From Planctomycetales bacterium (GTDB lineage: Bacteria; Planctomycetota; Planctomycetia; Planctomycetales; Planctomycetaceae): a stretch of DNA of 64,000 nucleotides. The notes under the pieces were generated by a model. The model did not search any database and was not told the DNA's origin. It saw nothing but the letters and a program-made list of their open reading frames with translations. Each line of letters begins with the position of its first letter. The stretch's first letter is position 1. The translations under genes and the position numbers were made by a program. The stretch is from NCBI GenBank assembly GCA_026400835.1, contig JAPLOA010000042.1:1-64000 (forward strand), written 5' to 3'. This document shows, piece by piece, positions 1 through 10,600 of the stretch.

Positions 1-299
1 GAGTGATCTGCGTGCAGGCCGTGCGATTGCTGCAGCTTCGTGATGTGGCTCGTCAGGCTCCGGAGACATCCGCCAGGAAGCTGGTGCCGACGGAATGGGT
101 CGAAGTCCCTGGGAAGATCACACGTCGTCCGCGAGCAATCAATACGGTGGGAGAATTTATGAGAGCTCTGGCTGGACTCGGTGGCTTTCCTGGCCGCAGG
201 TCCGACGGCCAACCCGGCTGGCAAACCAACTGGCGTGGGGTGGAAACTTTGATCCTCGCCCTCCACAGCTATCACGCCGCCCTGAAGAAATGTGGGTAA
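1..299 (+). CDS. IS4-type transposase, C-terminal part (cut by window edge)
   Basis: The frame is open from the window edge to the TAA at 297-299, so only the C-terminus is visible. It carries the ending I associate with IS4-group DDE transposases: an AVRLLQLRD helix, a TVGEF..ALAGLGGF segment, then GRRSDGQPGWQTNWRG and a short basic tail ending KKCG. The GR..DG.PGW..WRG pattern is similar to the fragment at the right edge of the window (DSHPGWLVLWKGW). The catalytic DDE residues lie outside the window, so activity cannot be judged. It could be an intact element entering from the left or a relic. Confidence 0.65.
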   Translation, partial: VICVQAVRLLQLRDVARQAPETSARKLVPTEWVEVPGKITRRPRAINTVGEFMRALAGLGGFPGRRSDGQPGWQTNWRGVETLILALHSYHAALKKCG

Positions 300-606
300 T
301 GATGAGCTTGCCGAGCAGGACCATCGCCGTTAGGCGACCCCCGCGCAATGCTGTCACCAAGCCCCGACTTTGACAAACCCCATGCACCCAAAGTCACCGC
401 AAGCTGCGAAGGCCAGCTCGGTCAGCGGGACCTGCGGAAATCCTCGACTACGCGCAATGTTTGAAAATCTGAGCAGGACGCTTGCAGAAATGACTGGCGA
501 CTCTGTTAGAAACATATGCAATACAGACTCCTGATCAGTCTCCCCTGCTCACAGAACTTCCCACCGCGTGATTTTTTCCGACAGATCTCTTGTAGGAGGA
601 ATTTTG
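300..606. other. Gene-free stretch after the transposase end
   Basis: About 300 bases without a credible gene. Open frames here are short, overlapping and unlike known proteins. The only functional signal I see is the ribosome-binding site taggagga at 593-600, placed six bases before the ATG at 607. No clear inverted terminal repeat of the upstream insertion sequence could be assigned. Confidence 0.4.
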
Positions 607-1680
607 ATGATGAATAGACGCGGGCATTTTACTTATCGGCTGATCGCAGTTGTTCTGCTGGCTTTCGCCTTCAACTCGACCTCCGAAACCACTCAAGCGG
701 CTGAAGACGCCGAGTACGAATGGAAACTGGTCACAATGAAAGCTCCGTGGATGGGGCGCGATGGAGCGGGGATTCTGAGCTTTAAAGGTGAGCTCTTCCT
801 GCTGGGAGGATGGAACCCCGGCAATCGTGCTGTCTTCCCGATGATCTGCAACAACGATGTCTGGTCATCCAAAGACGGCGCCCAGTGGACTCTGATTAAA
901 CCGAACACGTTCAAAGACGCATCTTTCGACCGTGCCTCTGACTGGGAAGGTCGACATACTGCAGGTTACGTTGTGTACAGGGATAAGATGTGGATTATCG
1001 GCGGCGATGCCAATCAACGGCACTACCAGAATGACGTCTGGAACTCCGAGGACGGCAAGACCTGGAACTATGTCAACAAGGGAAAAGATGTCCCGTGGGC
1101 TCCAAGAGTTTTGCATTACACCGTCGTGCACGATGACAAGATGTGGGTGATTGGAGGTCAGAATCTGCCGCAGTTCGGGGGTGGCGACGAAGACTTCTTT
1201 TATCAGGATGCGTGGACGTCGACCGATGGCGTGGAATGGACTTTGGTGAAACCTGAAGAACCGTGCTGGTCACCGCGAGGAATGATCGGCGGCACGGCGG
1301 TGATGAACGGTCGAATCTGGATGCTGGGCGGCGGTCGTTATGATACTCCTCGAGTCGGCCGGTTGTTCCATAACGATGTCTGGAGTTCCGCTGACGGAGT
1401 TCACTGGACTGAGCATACCAAAGCGGCTCCCTGGCATACTCGTCAGTACCATGACGTGGCGGCCTGGGACAATAAGCTGTGGGTGATGGAGGGATATCAC
1501 GTTGACGGAGGCAATCGCAACGATGTCTGGTATTCAGCGGACGGTGTCGAATGGAAGGAACTGCCCAACACGCCATGGAAACCGCGCCACGCCGCCAGCC
1601 TCGTGGTTCACAACGGCGTGCTCTGGATGATTGCGGGCAACAATATGGAGCCGGACGTCTGGCGACTGGAACGCAAGTAA
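607..1680 (+). CDS. Secreted Kelch-like beta-propeller protein
   Basis: Start chosen at the ATG preceded by AGGAGGA (594-600), although the frame is open from a GTG at 568. The N-terminus is a signal peptide (basic RRGH, hydrophobic core, cleavage near TQAA), so export is expected. The mature part is built of about six Kelch/galactose-oxidase-type blades, each with an aromatic-plus-GG strand (LWVM, MWIIGG, MWVIGG, IWMLGG) followed by NDVW.S.DG..W. No metal or catalytic residues of galactose oxidase were recognised, so a binding role is more likely than enzymatic activity. A paralogue with the same blade pattern lies at 38073-39212 on the other strand. Function unknown. Confidence 0.8.
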   Translation: MMNRRGHFTYRLIAVVLLAFAFNSTSETTQAAEDAEYEWKLVTMKAPWMGRDGAGILSFKGELFLLGGWNPGNRAVFPMICNNDVWSSKDGAQWTLIKPNTFKDASFDRASDWEGRHTAGYVVYRDKMWIIGGDANQRHYQNDVWNSEDGKTWNYVNKGKDVPWAPRVLHYTVVHDDKMWVIGGQNLPQFGGGDEDFFYQDAWTSTDGVEWTLVKPEEPCWSPRGMIGGTAVMNGRIWMLGGGRYDTPRVGRLFHNDVWSSADGVHWTEHTKAAPWHTRQYHDVAAWDNKLWVMEGYHVDGGNRNDVWYSADGVEWKELPNTPWKPRHAASLVVHNGVLWMIAGNNMEPDVWRLERK

Positions 1681-1914
1681 GATGCGAGACGCAGTGGCTG
1701 GTTGTTGGCTGGTTGTTGGCTGTTGGTGCCAAAGGTGGCGATGATTGCAAGTGCCGTCAGTCTGATGCCACGAGCGTACTGTTGATTCAATCGTTTAACG
1801 GCAAGCTGCTGGGCCATATCAACTGATTTCGCCTTCACCTGCGGCGCGCCGTTAAACAAGAACTATCGCGACGCAAACAACAGCAGGAACGCTGGTTCGG
1901 CCCATCTGTGCTGG

Positions 1915-4203
1915 TCACACTTTCGATTGATCAACAATCGTGTGGCTGTACGGTGAATCGGCCGGTCCCGGGTTTGTAGAGATGACCGGTATGGTCCCGG
2001 AATCATGGCTATTCCACCACGCTTCCGCTGTGGCTTCCGGCCAGTCGCCTCGCGCGGGTACGTCCAGCAACAGGTGGGCAAGTTCGCGAGCAGTATTCGG
2101 CCGGCGAGTTCTGACTTTGTCCAGACAGCGGAGCAGTGCTGATTCAAGCTCCGGTGAAATCGATTGCTTCGTTCGTTGCGATGGTGGAACCGGAACCGCA
2201 TCAATGTGCATCTGGCAGAGTTGAATCAACGTTTCGGCTTCAAAGACTGGTTGTCCGGTCAGCAGAAAATACCCCAACGCGCCGACGGCGTAGAGATCGC
2301 TGCGAGCATCCACGGAACCCGGCGACTGAATGGCTTCCGGAGCCATATACAGCGGAGTACCGGTCAGAGAATTGGCCATCGTCATTGCGGCTTGTTTCGA
2401 ATCATCCACCGCCTTGACCAAACCAAAGTCAAGCACCTTGACCACGTCTGACTCCGCACCACGACGATTAAGCATTACGTTGGCTGGCTTGATGTCGCGG
2501 TGGACCAATCCCTGTGAGTGAGCTTCGTACAGCGATCCGCAGATCTGTCTCAGAATGTTGACGACTCGACCTTCCGGTTGCGGACCATACTTCTCGACGA
2601 GCACCTGAAGGTCGATTCCATCCAGATACTCCATCGCGTAGTAAAAGACTCCTTCCGGTGTGCGTCCGTAATCGTAGATCGCAATCGTATTCGGATGATT
2701 CAGTTTGCACGTAATCTGCACTTCGCGTTCGAATCGATGGATTGAAGCGTCGTTCACTTTGTCCACATTCAAAAGCTTGATCGCTGCTGGGCGTCTGAGC
2801 ATGGCGTGGCGTCCTTTGAACACAACCCCCATTCCGCCGGAGCCAAGTTTCTCTTCCAGTTCGTACTGCCCCAGCTGCTTGAGTTCAATGGCTGCCTTCT
2901 GAGCTTCTCGCTGCAGACGTGCAACTCGCACGGTGAACAGGAAAATGGCTACGGAGCTTGTTGCAAGCAGGACCAGCAAACTTCGAAAGGTCCACTGCAG
3001 AATTGTGAGAGGGCGATAGGCCTCAGTGCGATCAAGCTCGGTGACAACTCCCATTTCAAATTCCGGGAACCACTTCCAGGCACCCAGCGTCCAGACACCT
3101 CGGTAGTCGCGATAGCCCTCAATGTCGACTCCATCCACTCCGCTGATCGCTGAGGCCACGCATTTGGTCAGTGGCTGCTGCGATCGACGCACTGTCGGCC
3201 GATATCCCTCGGTTACGTTTCCGCCAGGATCCCGGAGCTGGACATTCAGAATTGAACGAGCTCCTTCGCGATCCGGCAAAATGCCACACAGAAACAAATC
3301 CTCATCGAAGCGGCTGTTGGAGACCATTAACCCCGTTTTGTCGAAGGCATAGGTCTCCCCCGAAGCGCCAAACTGGCCGAGCTGCAGGATTCTTGTGAAC
3401 TCCAGCTCCGGACGAATTCTCAGCGCGAGCACCCCAACAACTTCAAAGTCGGTATCACGGACTGGCGCGCAGACGAGCATGGTGGGAACGCCGGAACGCA
3501 GACGTCCGGTTTCGTCTTTCAGCATCACCACGCTGCCAAACGGAGGCGTGATTGAAGCTTCGCCTTTCAGGGCTTTCTGAAACAGCGTTTCGAACTCAGG
3601 GATGATTGCGCGTCCAATAAGTTCTTCTGTCGCGGCGGCTATGACCTTGCGAGACTTATCTGCAACGATGTAACCCGCGTAGTCATGCGATGACAATGTT
3701 GGTCCCAGTTGCTTTGACAGCAGCCGTCGCAGTTCGGTCACATCCGTTGCCGGAACATTACCAACAGTCGCTTCCTCGTGCTCAATCAGCTTGTGAATGC
3801 TGTCGCGGATCGCCTGATTGTTGGCCGTAGAGGTCGCATTGGCGATGTTTGTGCGAATCCAGTTGTGCACCATTTCGGACTCAACCGACAGCAGCGACTC
3901 CAACTGCGACTGCATGTTGGCGCGCATCGTGTTTGAAATGGCACGACTGACGAAGTACCCAATCGTGCCGAGCAGCAGTGTGGCCACAATCGGCCAGATC
4001 CAGATTTGTTTGCGCAGGAACAGACCCGTGCGCGACACCGCAGTGCCTATGGACTTCGACGCCCATGTCATTTGCGGATGCAGGGAGTTGCGAACGGCCG
4101 CGTCGCGTCGGAATAGTGAGAGGAGTTTCATTCTTTGCCACAGGTGTTCAGGGAGATCGGATGAGTCGTCGCCCGGCGGTCTGCTTCGGAAAACGGCGCG
4201 CAC
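1915..4203 (-). CDS. Membrane Ser/Thr protein kinase with N-terminal extracytoplasmic sensor
   Basis: 762 residues from a GTG. A transmembrane helix at about 68-90 is followed by an extracytoplasmic region (about 91-400) resembling a Cache-type sensor, a second helix at about 406-426, then a Hanks-type kinase (447-715). Kinase motifs are intact: glycine loop GSGGMGVV 454-461, Lys476, HRD 568-570 and DFG 592-594, so it should be active. The usual bacterial layout is kinase first and sensor last; here the order is reversed, resembling a chemoreceptor-like sensor feeding a cytoplasmic kinase. The start is uncertain: an ATG at residue 25 (4131) is also possible. No phosphatase or regulator gene adjoins it, and the ligand is unknown. 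Confidence 0.88.
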   Translation of the reverse strand: MRAVFRSRPPGDDSSDLPEHLWQRMKLLSLFRRDAAVRNSLHPQMTWASKSIGTAVSRTGLFLRKQIWIWPIVATLLLGTIGYFVSRAISNTMRANMQSQLESLLSVESEMVHNWIRTNIANATSTANNQAIRDSIHKLIEHEEATVGNVPATDVTELRRLLSKQLGPTLSSHDYAGYIVADKSRKVIAAATEELIGRAIIPEFETLFQKALKGEASITPPFGSVVMLKDETGRLRSGVPTMLVCAPVRDTDFEVVGVLALRIRPELEFTRILQLGQFGASGETYAFDKTGLMVSNSRFDEDLFLCGILPDREGARSILNVQLRDPGGNVTEGYRPTVRRSQQPLTKCVASAISGVDGVDIEGYRDYRGVWTLGAWKWFPEFEMGVVTELDRTEAYRPLTILQWTFRSLLVLLATSSVAIFLFTVRVARLQREAQKAAIELKQLGQYELEEKLGSGGMGVVFKGRHAMLRRPAAIKLLNVDKVNDASIHRFEREVQITCKLNHPNTIAIYDYGRTPEGVFYYAMEYLDGIDLQVLVEKYGPQPEGRVVNILRQICGSLYEAHSQGLVHRDIKPANVMLNRRGAESDVVKVLDFGLVKAVDDSKQAAMTMANSLTGTPLYMAPEAIQSPGSVDARSDLYAVGALGYFLLTGQPVFEAETLIQLCQMHIDAVPVPPSQRTKQSISPELESALLRCLDKVRTRRPNTARELAHLLLDVPARGDWPEATAEAWWNSHDSGTIPVISTNPGPADSPYSHTIVDQSKV

Positions 4204-4414
4204 TCGCAGCCTTTCGCGCCGCGTTTTGCGTTAAGTATGCCCCGTGAATACGCTGGCGGGCCAGAAAAAAGGACCCGATGCAGGACAGGATTCGCAACCG
4301 AAACTCGGCAGCGGCAGAATCATCGATACAGGATCGTGTTGCATTCTGGCAACAACACGGATTCATCAGGCGCATCGGTGCCCGAGGACTTCATTGAATT
4401 GTCGCACGGACTTT

Positions 4415-5440
4415 TTACGGCGCCACGCAGTAGATCGTTTTCCAGTCGTCTTGCATGCTGACAACAGTCCAGCCTTTTGCTGCTGCTGCGTTAAGACCTT
4501 TGTCCAGCTTGCCGACGTGCGAAGAACGGTCGTAGGCCCATTCCCGATCCGCGTCGGTGTGATGAACGATCAAGCCAAATCGGAGACCGCTGCCGGAAGT
4601 TGTCCAGTCCAGCATTTCGAAGTCGCCGTCGGAGTTTCCAAAAGCCGCAATTGGCCGTCGACCAATATGCTGCTGGATGCCGACCGGTTTGCCTGCTTTG
4701 TCGTCGATGAAGTTAATCTCCGGCAGTCGCACAAGAACAGGTCGACCGTCACGCAGTTCAAATTTAGTGCGGATGCTGCTTCCGATCACCTGCTCCGGCG
4801 GGATGCCATAAACTCGTTCCGTCCATGGCCGCATGAACTCGATTCCGCCTCCGGAGACAATGTAAATCTTAAAGCCATTGGCGCGCAGGTAGGTCAGCAG
4901 TTCCAGCATCGGCTGATAGACCATCTGTGTGAAGAGTCGCCCCGAGACGGGATGCTTTGCGGTGGTGATCCAATCTTTCACGATTTGGTCGAACTCTTCG
5001 GTCGTCATGCCTGCATGTGTGGCCATCACCATTTCCAGCAACGCATGCTCTCCGCCAGCCAGAGCTGATTTCACGTCGCCTCTGAGCACAGAAGCAAAAG
5101 GCTCCTTGTCTTTCCACTCGGGATGCTGTGGTGCGAGTGTCTTGATACGGTCGAAGATGAAGAATGCCTGAAAGTACATCGGCTGCTCGCCCCACAGCGT
5201 CCCATCGTTATCAAACGTGGCGATGCGTTCAGCAACCGGCACGAAGCCCGGAGCTCCTTCCGCGGTCACTCGAGCCACAAAGGAAATGATCGACTGCTTT
5301 GCTGCGCCATCGTTCCACGACGGAAGCGGATCTTCGCCGCGGACAGGATTCGCGCAGCAGGAAACCGCCAGAAGAAATCCGCAGACGAGAAGCGAACTGC
5401 TGCGGTGAACGAACAAAGGCTTCTTCGAGATGCGTGACAA
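4415..5440 (-). CDS. Secreted HAD-family phosphatase
   Basis: HAD superfamily hydrolase with DNDGT (nucleophile and acid/base Asp77 and Asp79 counted from the chosen start), a SGGG motif II segment and GNSDGD motif IV. The frame runs to an ATG at 5530, but that ATG sits inside a terminator hairpin (5496-5537). A TTG at 5440 preceded by GGAGAAA with seven bases of spacing gives a clean signal peptide (basic SRISKK, hydrophobic LLVCGFLLAV), so I place the start there. The protein is then about 341 residues and exported to the periplasm or surface. It resembles the phosphoserine-phosphatase-like HAD group; the substrate is unknown. It lies downstream of the sulfatase gene but is separated from it by the terminator. 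Confidence 0.8.
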   Translation of the reverse strand: MSRISKKPLFVHRSSSLLVCGFLLAVSCCANPVRGEDPLPSWNDGAAKQSIISFVARVTAEGAPGFVPVAERIATFDNDGTLWGEQPMYFQAFFIFDRIKTLAPQHPEWKDKEPFASVLRGDVKSALAGGEHALLEMVMATHAGMTTEEFDQIVKDWITTAKHPVSGRLFTQMVYQPMLELLTYLRANGFKIYIVSGGGIEFMRPWTERVYGIPPEQVIGSSIRTKFELRDGRPVLVRLPEINFIDDKAGKPVGIQQHIGRRPIAAFGNSDGDFEMLDWTTSGSGLRFGLIVHHTDADREWAYDRSSHVGKLDKGLNAAAAKGWTVVSMQDDWKTIYCVAP

Positions 5441-5495
5441 GTGATTTCTCCGATTGTTCCAGTTGCCATGCGCGATGCATGCTCGTTGTTGGCGG

Positions 5496-5537
5496 AAAAA
5501 AAAGCGGGATGCCGTACACCATGACGACATCCCGCTT
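5496..5537 (-). terminator. Intrinsic terminator after the sulfatase gene
   Basis: On the minus strand an eight-base GC-rich stem (GCGGGATG at 5535-5528 pairing with CATCCCGC at 5511-5504) is followed directly by eight T residues (5503-5496). This is a textbook Rho-independent terminator for the sulfatase gene transcribed towards it. It also argues against starting the next gene at 5530. Confidence 0.8.
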
Positions 5538-5557
5538 CTGAATTCATCCGGTGACAG

Positions 5558-7153
5558 TTACTGCCCGCCAGCCGTCATGTCTTTAATCTGCTTTTCGAGT
5601 GACTCCAGACTCCAGTCGCCCGGTTTCTGGCTTGGCGGATATTCCTTCATTGTCATCAGGAATCGAGCAGCCACGGTCTGCATCGGGCCGAGCACATAAG
5701 CGCGGTCGATCATCCAGTCATGGTAGGTGTTGGAGTTTTCGTAAGCTTTCTCAAACGGATCGCGGCGCAAATTGAACAGCAACGGCAGACGCAGTTTAAT
5801 GAACGGCTCACGCCAGACCTGAAGCTGATGCGCGCGGTTTTCAAGATACGTGGCTTTCCAGTCACCGACGCGGATCGACATCACGTTGCCGTCGTCGCCG
5901 ACATAGATGAATTCATTGCGCGGTGAGGTTTCCGTTTTGCCGCTCAGGTAATCCATCTGGTTGTAACCATCAATGTAGTTCTTGTACTTGCGTCCGTTCA
6001 GTTCGACGCCCTTCAGCAGCTTTTCCTTAATGTCGGGCTCGCCAGCGGCTGCGGCGAAAGTAGGCAGCCAGTCTTCGTGAGACACAATGCCATTCAGAGT
6101 CACGCCCGCAGGGAAGTGACCGGGCCAGCGGATGAACGCGGGAACTCGGAACGCACCTTCCCAGTTGGAGTTTTTCTCACCGTGGAACGGAGTCGTACCG
6201 GCATCGGGCCATGTGTTGTAGTGCGGACCGTTGTCGGTCGAGTACATGACGATGGTGTCTTCACCAAGTTTCAGCTCGTCAACAAGCTTCAGAAGTTCAC
6301 CGACCATCGCGTCATGTTCAATCATGCCATCGGTGTATTCGTCATTCCCTTTGTGACGGTTTTCAGCCTTCACGTGGGTGCGGAAATGCATGCGAGTTGC
6401 ATTCCACCAGCAGAAGAACGGTTGTCCGGCTGCGTGTTGTTTTTTGATGAAGTCCTTTGCCACGGCCAGAGATTCTTCGTCGATTGTCTCCATCCGTTTC
6501 TTTGTAAGCGGGCCTGTATTCTCAATCGTCTGTCCGCCTTTGCCATCGGCTTTGGAGTGAATCACGCCGCGTGGTCCGAAGACTTCGCGGAACGTCTTGC
6601 CGTTCGCGAGGACCATGTCGCCAGGATAGTCTTCCTGCTCCGGTTCTTCTTCCGCATTGAGGTGATAGAGGTTGCCGAAGAACTCATCAAAACCATGCAC
6701 GGTCGGCAGATGCTCATCTCGGTCACCCTGATGATTCTTGCCGAATTGCCCTGTGGCATAGCCCAGACTTTTCAGAACGGTCGCCATCGTCACATCCGTC
6801 TTCTGCCAGCCTTCTTTGGCTCCCGGCATACCGACTTTCGTCATGCCGCTCCGCACTGGAACGCTGCCGCTGATGAATGCCGCGCGACCTGCGGTGCAGC
6901 TCTGTTGAGCATAATAGTCGGTGAAGCCAACGCCTTCGCGAGCAATTCGATCGATGTTCGGCGTCTTGTAGCCCATCATGCCACGGTTATTGTGGCTGAT
7001 GTTCCATGTGCCGATATCGTCGCCCCAAATAACGAGAATATTAGGCTGCTTCTGCTGAGCTTCAGCGGTGAATGAACTGCCCGCGACCACCACGCATGCG
7101 GCGACAAGGCGGACAGCCCGAAACAAACACTTCATCATGGAGAGGACTTTCAT
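5558..7153 (-). CDS. Secreted sulfatase (Cys-type arylsulfatase family)
   Basis: Sulfatase of about 531 residues. After a signal peptide the protein begins with QPNILVIWGDDIG, the metal-binding Asp pair of the alkaline-phosphatase-fold sulfatases. The maturation motif is CTAGR (Cys86), a Cys that must be converted to formylglycine. Downstream are KTPNIDRIAREG and YSTDNGPHYN. Start chosen at ATG 7153 because it opens a signal peptide; a TTG at 7216 would add 21 residues of no signal character. The protein is expected to desulfate esters outside the cytoplasm, but the substrate is not deducible. An FGE-fold gene lies at 39.3 kb but lacks the catalytic cysteines, so maturation must rely on another protein. 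Confidence 0.9.
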   Translation of the reverse strand: MKVLSMMKCLFRAVRLVAACVVVAGSSFTAEAQQKQPNILVIWGDDIGTWNISHNNRGMMGYKTPNIDRIAREGVGFTDYYAQQSCTAGRAAFISGSVPVRSGMTKVGMPGAKEGWQKTDVTMATVLKSLGYATGQFGKNHQGDRDEHLPTVHGFDEFFGNLYHLNAEEEPEQEDYPGDMVLANGKTFREVFGPRGVIHSKADGKGGQTIENTGPLTKKRMETIDEESLAVAKDFIKKQHAAGQPFFCWWNATRMHFRTHVKAENRHKGNDEYTDGMIEHDAMVGELLKLVDELKLGEDTIVMYSTDNGPHYNTWPDAGTTPFHGEKNSNWEGAFRVPAFIRWPGHFPAGVTLNGIVSHEDWLPTFAAAAGEPDIKEKLLKGVELNGRKYKNYIDGYNQMDYLSGKTETSPRNEFIYVGDDGNVMSIRVGDWKATYLENRAHQLQVWREPFIKLRLPLLFNLRRDPFEKAYENSNTYHDWMIDRAYVLGPMQTVAARFLMTMKEYPPSQKPGDWSLESLEKQIKDMTAGGQ

Positions 7154-7340
7154 TGAAACATAAGGGAGACCCAGGAAACAATCTGCGAAGTTTATAAACA
7201 AAACCTTCGAATGCAATTAAACGTCTTTGGTTTTGAGGCATCTTTGTATGGTGTTCGAAGCAGATCGCGGGTGGATCACCGGCAGATCATGAACAAAATT
7301 CGGCTCAACATCTGGTCCCGTGTGATACACAAAACACAGA

Positions 7341-7528
7341 GGGTGTAGTCGCCTTTGCTTATCAAAGCAGGTCCTTTCTGCCGGAAAGGATTTTCGCCGC
7401 AAGGCGAACCATGTGTGCAACTGGCTGAGGATCGCTACTGGCTTTATCAATCCCGTTGCACAGAGGTCGCGGCAAGCCGCGAAGTCCTCCTCGGCAAGGA
7501 GGACCCACCGAAATCGCCAACTGCACCC
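7341..7528. repeat. REPIN-like element, copy A (subtype 1)
   Basis: Fills most of the 7154-7650 gap, which has no gene. Its ends are inverted copies of GGGTGTAGTCGC. Inside are two hairpin pairs facing outwards: on the left GTCCTTTC..GAAAGGA (7371-7390) plus TTCGCC-GCAA-GGCGAA (7393-7408), on the right TCGCGG-CAAG-CCGCGA (7467-7482) plus GTCCTCCT..AGGAGGAC (7484-7504). The head is GCAG on the left (7367) and CCAC on the right; other copies show GTAG/CTAC. The roughly 55-base interior is conserved with copies B and D. Confidence 0.8.
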
Positions 7529-7650
7529 AAACACCGACGAAACAAGGAGTAAGCCTTTAATTTGTCCTCAAACCTGCGATCATCTGAAGTCGGTTCTCAA
7601 CCTGGGCCGAGCGTTTCTGCGTTTGATTTCTTCCTGCCGAGCTTCCTGCC

Positions 7651-10600
7651 ATGAACCGGATCTGCATATCTCGCTGGCCTGTCACCTGTTTGATGGCAGT
7701 TCTGTACTTATCAGTGCTGCCATTCAGCCATGGGGATGATGTTCACTTCAATCGCGATGTGAAGCCGATCCTTTCTCAGAATTGTTTTCAATGTCACGGG
7801 CCCGATGATGCTCATCGAGCCGCAGGGCTGCGTCTCGACCAAAGAGACGCTGCAATGAAGCCCGCCGAATCCGGCGCGGCTGCGATTGTGCCCAATGATC
7901 CTGATAACAGCGAACTGTTGAAGCGAGTGACATCGTCCGATACAGACCTCCACATGCCGCCCGCTGAATCAGGAAAACTGCTCACGGCAGAGCAGATCGA
8001 AACGCTCCGCCGCTGGATCAAACAAGGAGCGAAGTACGAGGGACATTGGGCGTTTGAGAAAGTGCTATCACCTGCAGTGCCTCAGGTCTCCGCCGAATCT
8101 GCTTCCTTAGTTGCCAATCCGATTGATTCGTTCATCATCGCGAAACTGCAGTCACAGGGCATGAAGCCGTCTTCGGAAGCCGATCGCGTTACTTTGCTGC
8201 GACGCGCGACTTTGGATATCACCGGATTGCCGCCGACATTGGAAGAGATTGACGCGTTCCTGAAAGATGAGTCGCCAAAGGCCTGGGAGAATGTTGTCGA
8301 TCGCCTTCTCGCCTCACCGCACTACGGCGAGCGCATGGCGATCAGTTGGCTGGATAATGCTCGCTACGCCGACAGCAATGGATTTCAGGTCGACAGCAGT
8401 CGCGAAATGTGGGCCTGGCGCGACTGGGTGATCAACGCTTACAATTCCAACATGCCGTTTAATCAATTTACCATTGAGCAATTGGCCGGTGACATGTTGG
8501 CCAATGCGACTCAGGATCAGATTATCGCGACGGGGTTCAATCGCAATCATCGCCTGAACGGAGAAGGCGGTCGGATTGAACAGGAATGGTTTGTGGAAAC
8601 GGTTATTGATCGAGTCGAAACGACAGGACTGACATGGCTTGGACTGACTCTGAATTGCTGTCGCTGTCACGATCACAAATACGATCCGGTTTCGCAGCGC
8701 GAGTTCTATCAGCTCTTTGCATACTTTAACTCAGTCGAAGAATCCGGTGTGCTGGCACCGACGACAAGACGGGCCGAGAATACTCCTCCGTTGATGACGC
8801 TGTTGACGCCTGAGTTGGAACAGCAGCGAACAGAACTGCAGCAAACGGTGGCCACGGCGACAACTCAACGCGATAACGTGGCCAGGACATTGCCCGAGCT
8901 GATGGCTGCGTGGGAAGTTCATGTCAAAGCACGAGAGACCCGGCCGGTCTGGCAAATGTTGGAGCCTCGCAGCGTGACTTCGGTCGGTGGTGCGACGATG
9001 ACTCGGCAGGACGATGGCTCATGGCTGGCCTCAGGGCCCAATCCGGCGAACGACGAATACCGAATTGAGATTCCTCTGGAGTCCAATCGCCTGTCGGGCA
9101 TTCTGCTGGAAACATTGCCCGATCCATCTCTCCCCGCACAGAGTCTGGGGCGAGGATTCAATGGGAACTTTGTGCTGACGGGGGTCTCTGCGGAGTTGCA
9201 AGTCGGCGATGCGGCTCCTGTCGCCGTGTCATTGAAGAAAGTCCAGGCGGACTACGAGCAGCCAAACTACACAGCGGCAAAAATTCGTCTGGATGTTCGG
9301 CCGACAGAGGGGCGAGGTACCGAAGCGTTTGGCTGGGCCATCGACGGCAATGACCCCGCAAAGAAGATTGCCCGCCGCGTTTTCTTTGCTCCGCAAAGTC
9401 CGGTCGAAGCCGCTGCGGGTTCGGTGTTGATCATTCGCATCACTCACGATTCGCAGTTTGGGGATCACAATGCCGGGCGCATTCGACTTTCTGTTTCCGA
9501 TGCGGACAGCGATCAGGTCGGTCTGGGCGATGGTGGGTTCCCCGCCGATGTTCGGGCCATTCTCAATCTTGCTCAGGAGTCCCGCAGTGCGGACCAGACT
9601 GCTCAACTGCAGAAGTACTTTCGCGAGCAAACAGACAACCCGATTCGAAAAGCACAAAGTGCTCTGACGGATGCGGAGGCAAAAGTGGTGGAGTTCAATG
9701 CTAACCTTCCGACGACCATGGTCATGAAAGAAACGAAGCCGCGAGAAGCCTTCATTCTGACTCGCGGTGAATACGATCGCCCGACGGATAAAGTTCAGCG
9801 ATCCACACCGGCGTTTCTGCCTCCTCTGCCTGAAGGCGCCAGCAACGATCGACTCGGATTCGCGCAGTGGGTTGTCAGTGATACGAATCCGTTGACCGCG
9901 CGGGTTTGGGTGAATCGGGAATGGGAGCGATTTTTTGGTACAGGACTCGTGAAGACCAGTGAGAATTTTGGATCGCAGGCCGAATATCCGAGTCACCCGG
10001 AACTGCTTGACTGGCTGGCCGATCAGTTTTTGCATCCGACGACACTGCCTGCGGTCGTTGGCAAGTCCGCTCAGGCCTGGGATATGAAAGCGTTACAGAA
10101 ACTGATTCTGATGAGCGCGACGTATCGGCAGACATCTCACACCGACAAGGATCGACTCGCCCTTGATCCCGACAATCGACTGCTTTCGCGTGGTCCTCGT
10201 TTTCGTCTGTCGGCCGAATTGATTCGCGATCAGGCTCTAGCTGTCAGCGGTCTGCTGGTCAACAGGATTGGCGGTCCCAGCGTTCGCCCGTATATGCCGG
10301 AAGGTGTCTGGGACGAAACCAGCAAGTACGGTGACTTGCGTGGTTACAAGCATGACAAAGGCGAAGGACTGTATCGTCGCACGATGTATACGATCTGGAA
10401 ACGCACGGCCGCTCCGCCAAGTTTGCTGCTGTTCGATGCGACCAATCGCGAAGTCTGCACGATCAAGCGATCTCGAACAAATACGCCTTTGCAGGCTCTG
10501 GCTCTGCTGAATGAAGTCACCTTCGTGGAAGCTGCACGTGGCCTGGCACTGCGCATGGTCGAGGAGGGCGGCTCAACAGATTCGGATCGACTGATCTACG

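Noticed and set aside
4415-5530. HAD phosphatase starting at the ATG at 5530
   Set aside because: This ATG is inside the terminator of the preceding gene and gives an Arg/Cys/Phe-rich N-terminus before the real signal peptide.
6077-7075. A 332-codon open frame on the + strand opposite the sulfatase gene
   Set aside because: Antisense shadow of a clear sulfatase; no start signal and no recognisable domain.
7341-7528. Reading the repeat pairs as a CRISPR array
   Set aside because: Repeats are inverted pairs at dispersed sites, not direct repeats with regularly spaced unique spacers, and no cas gene is present.
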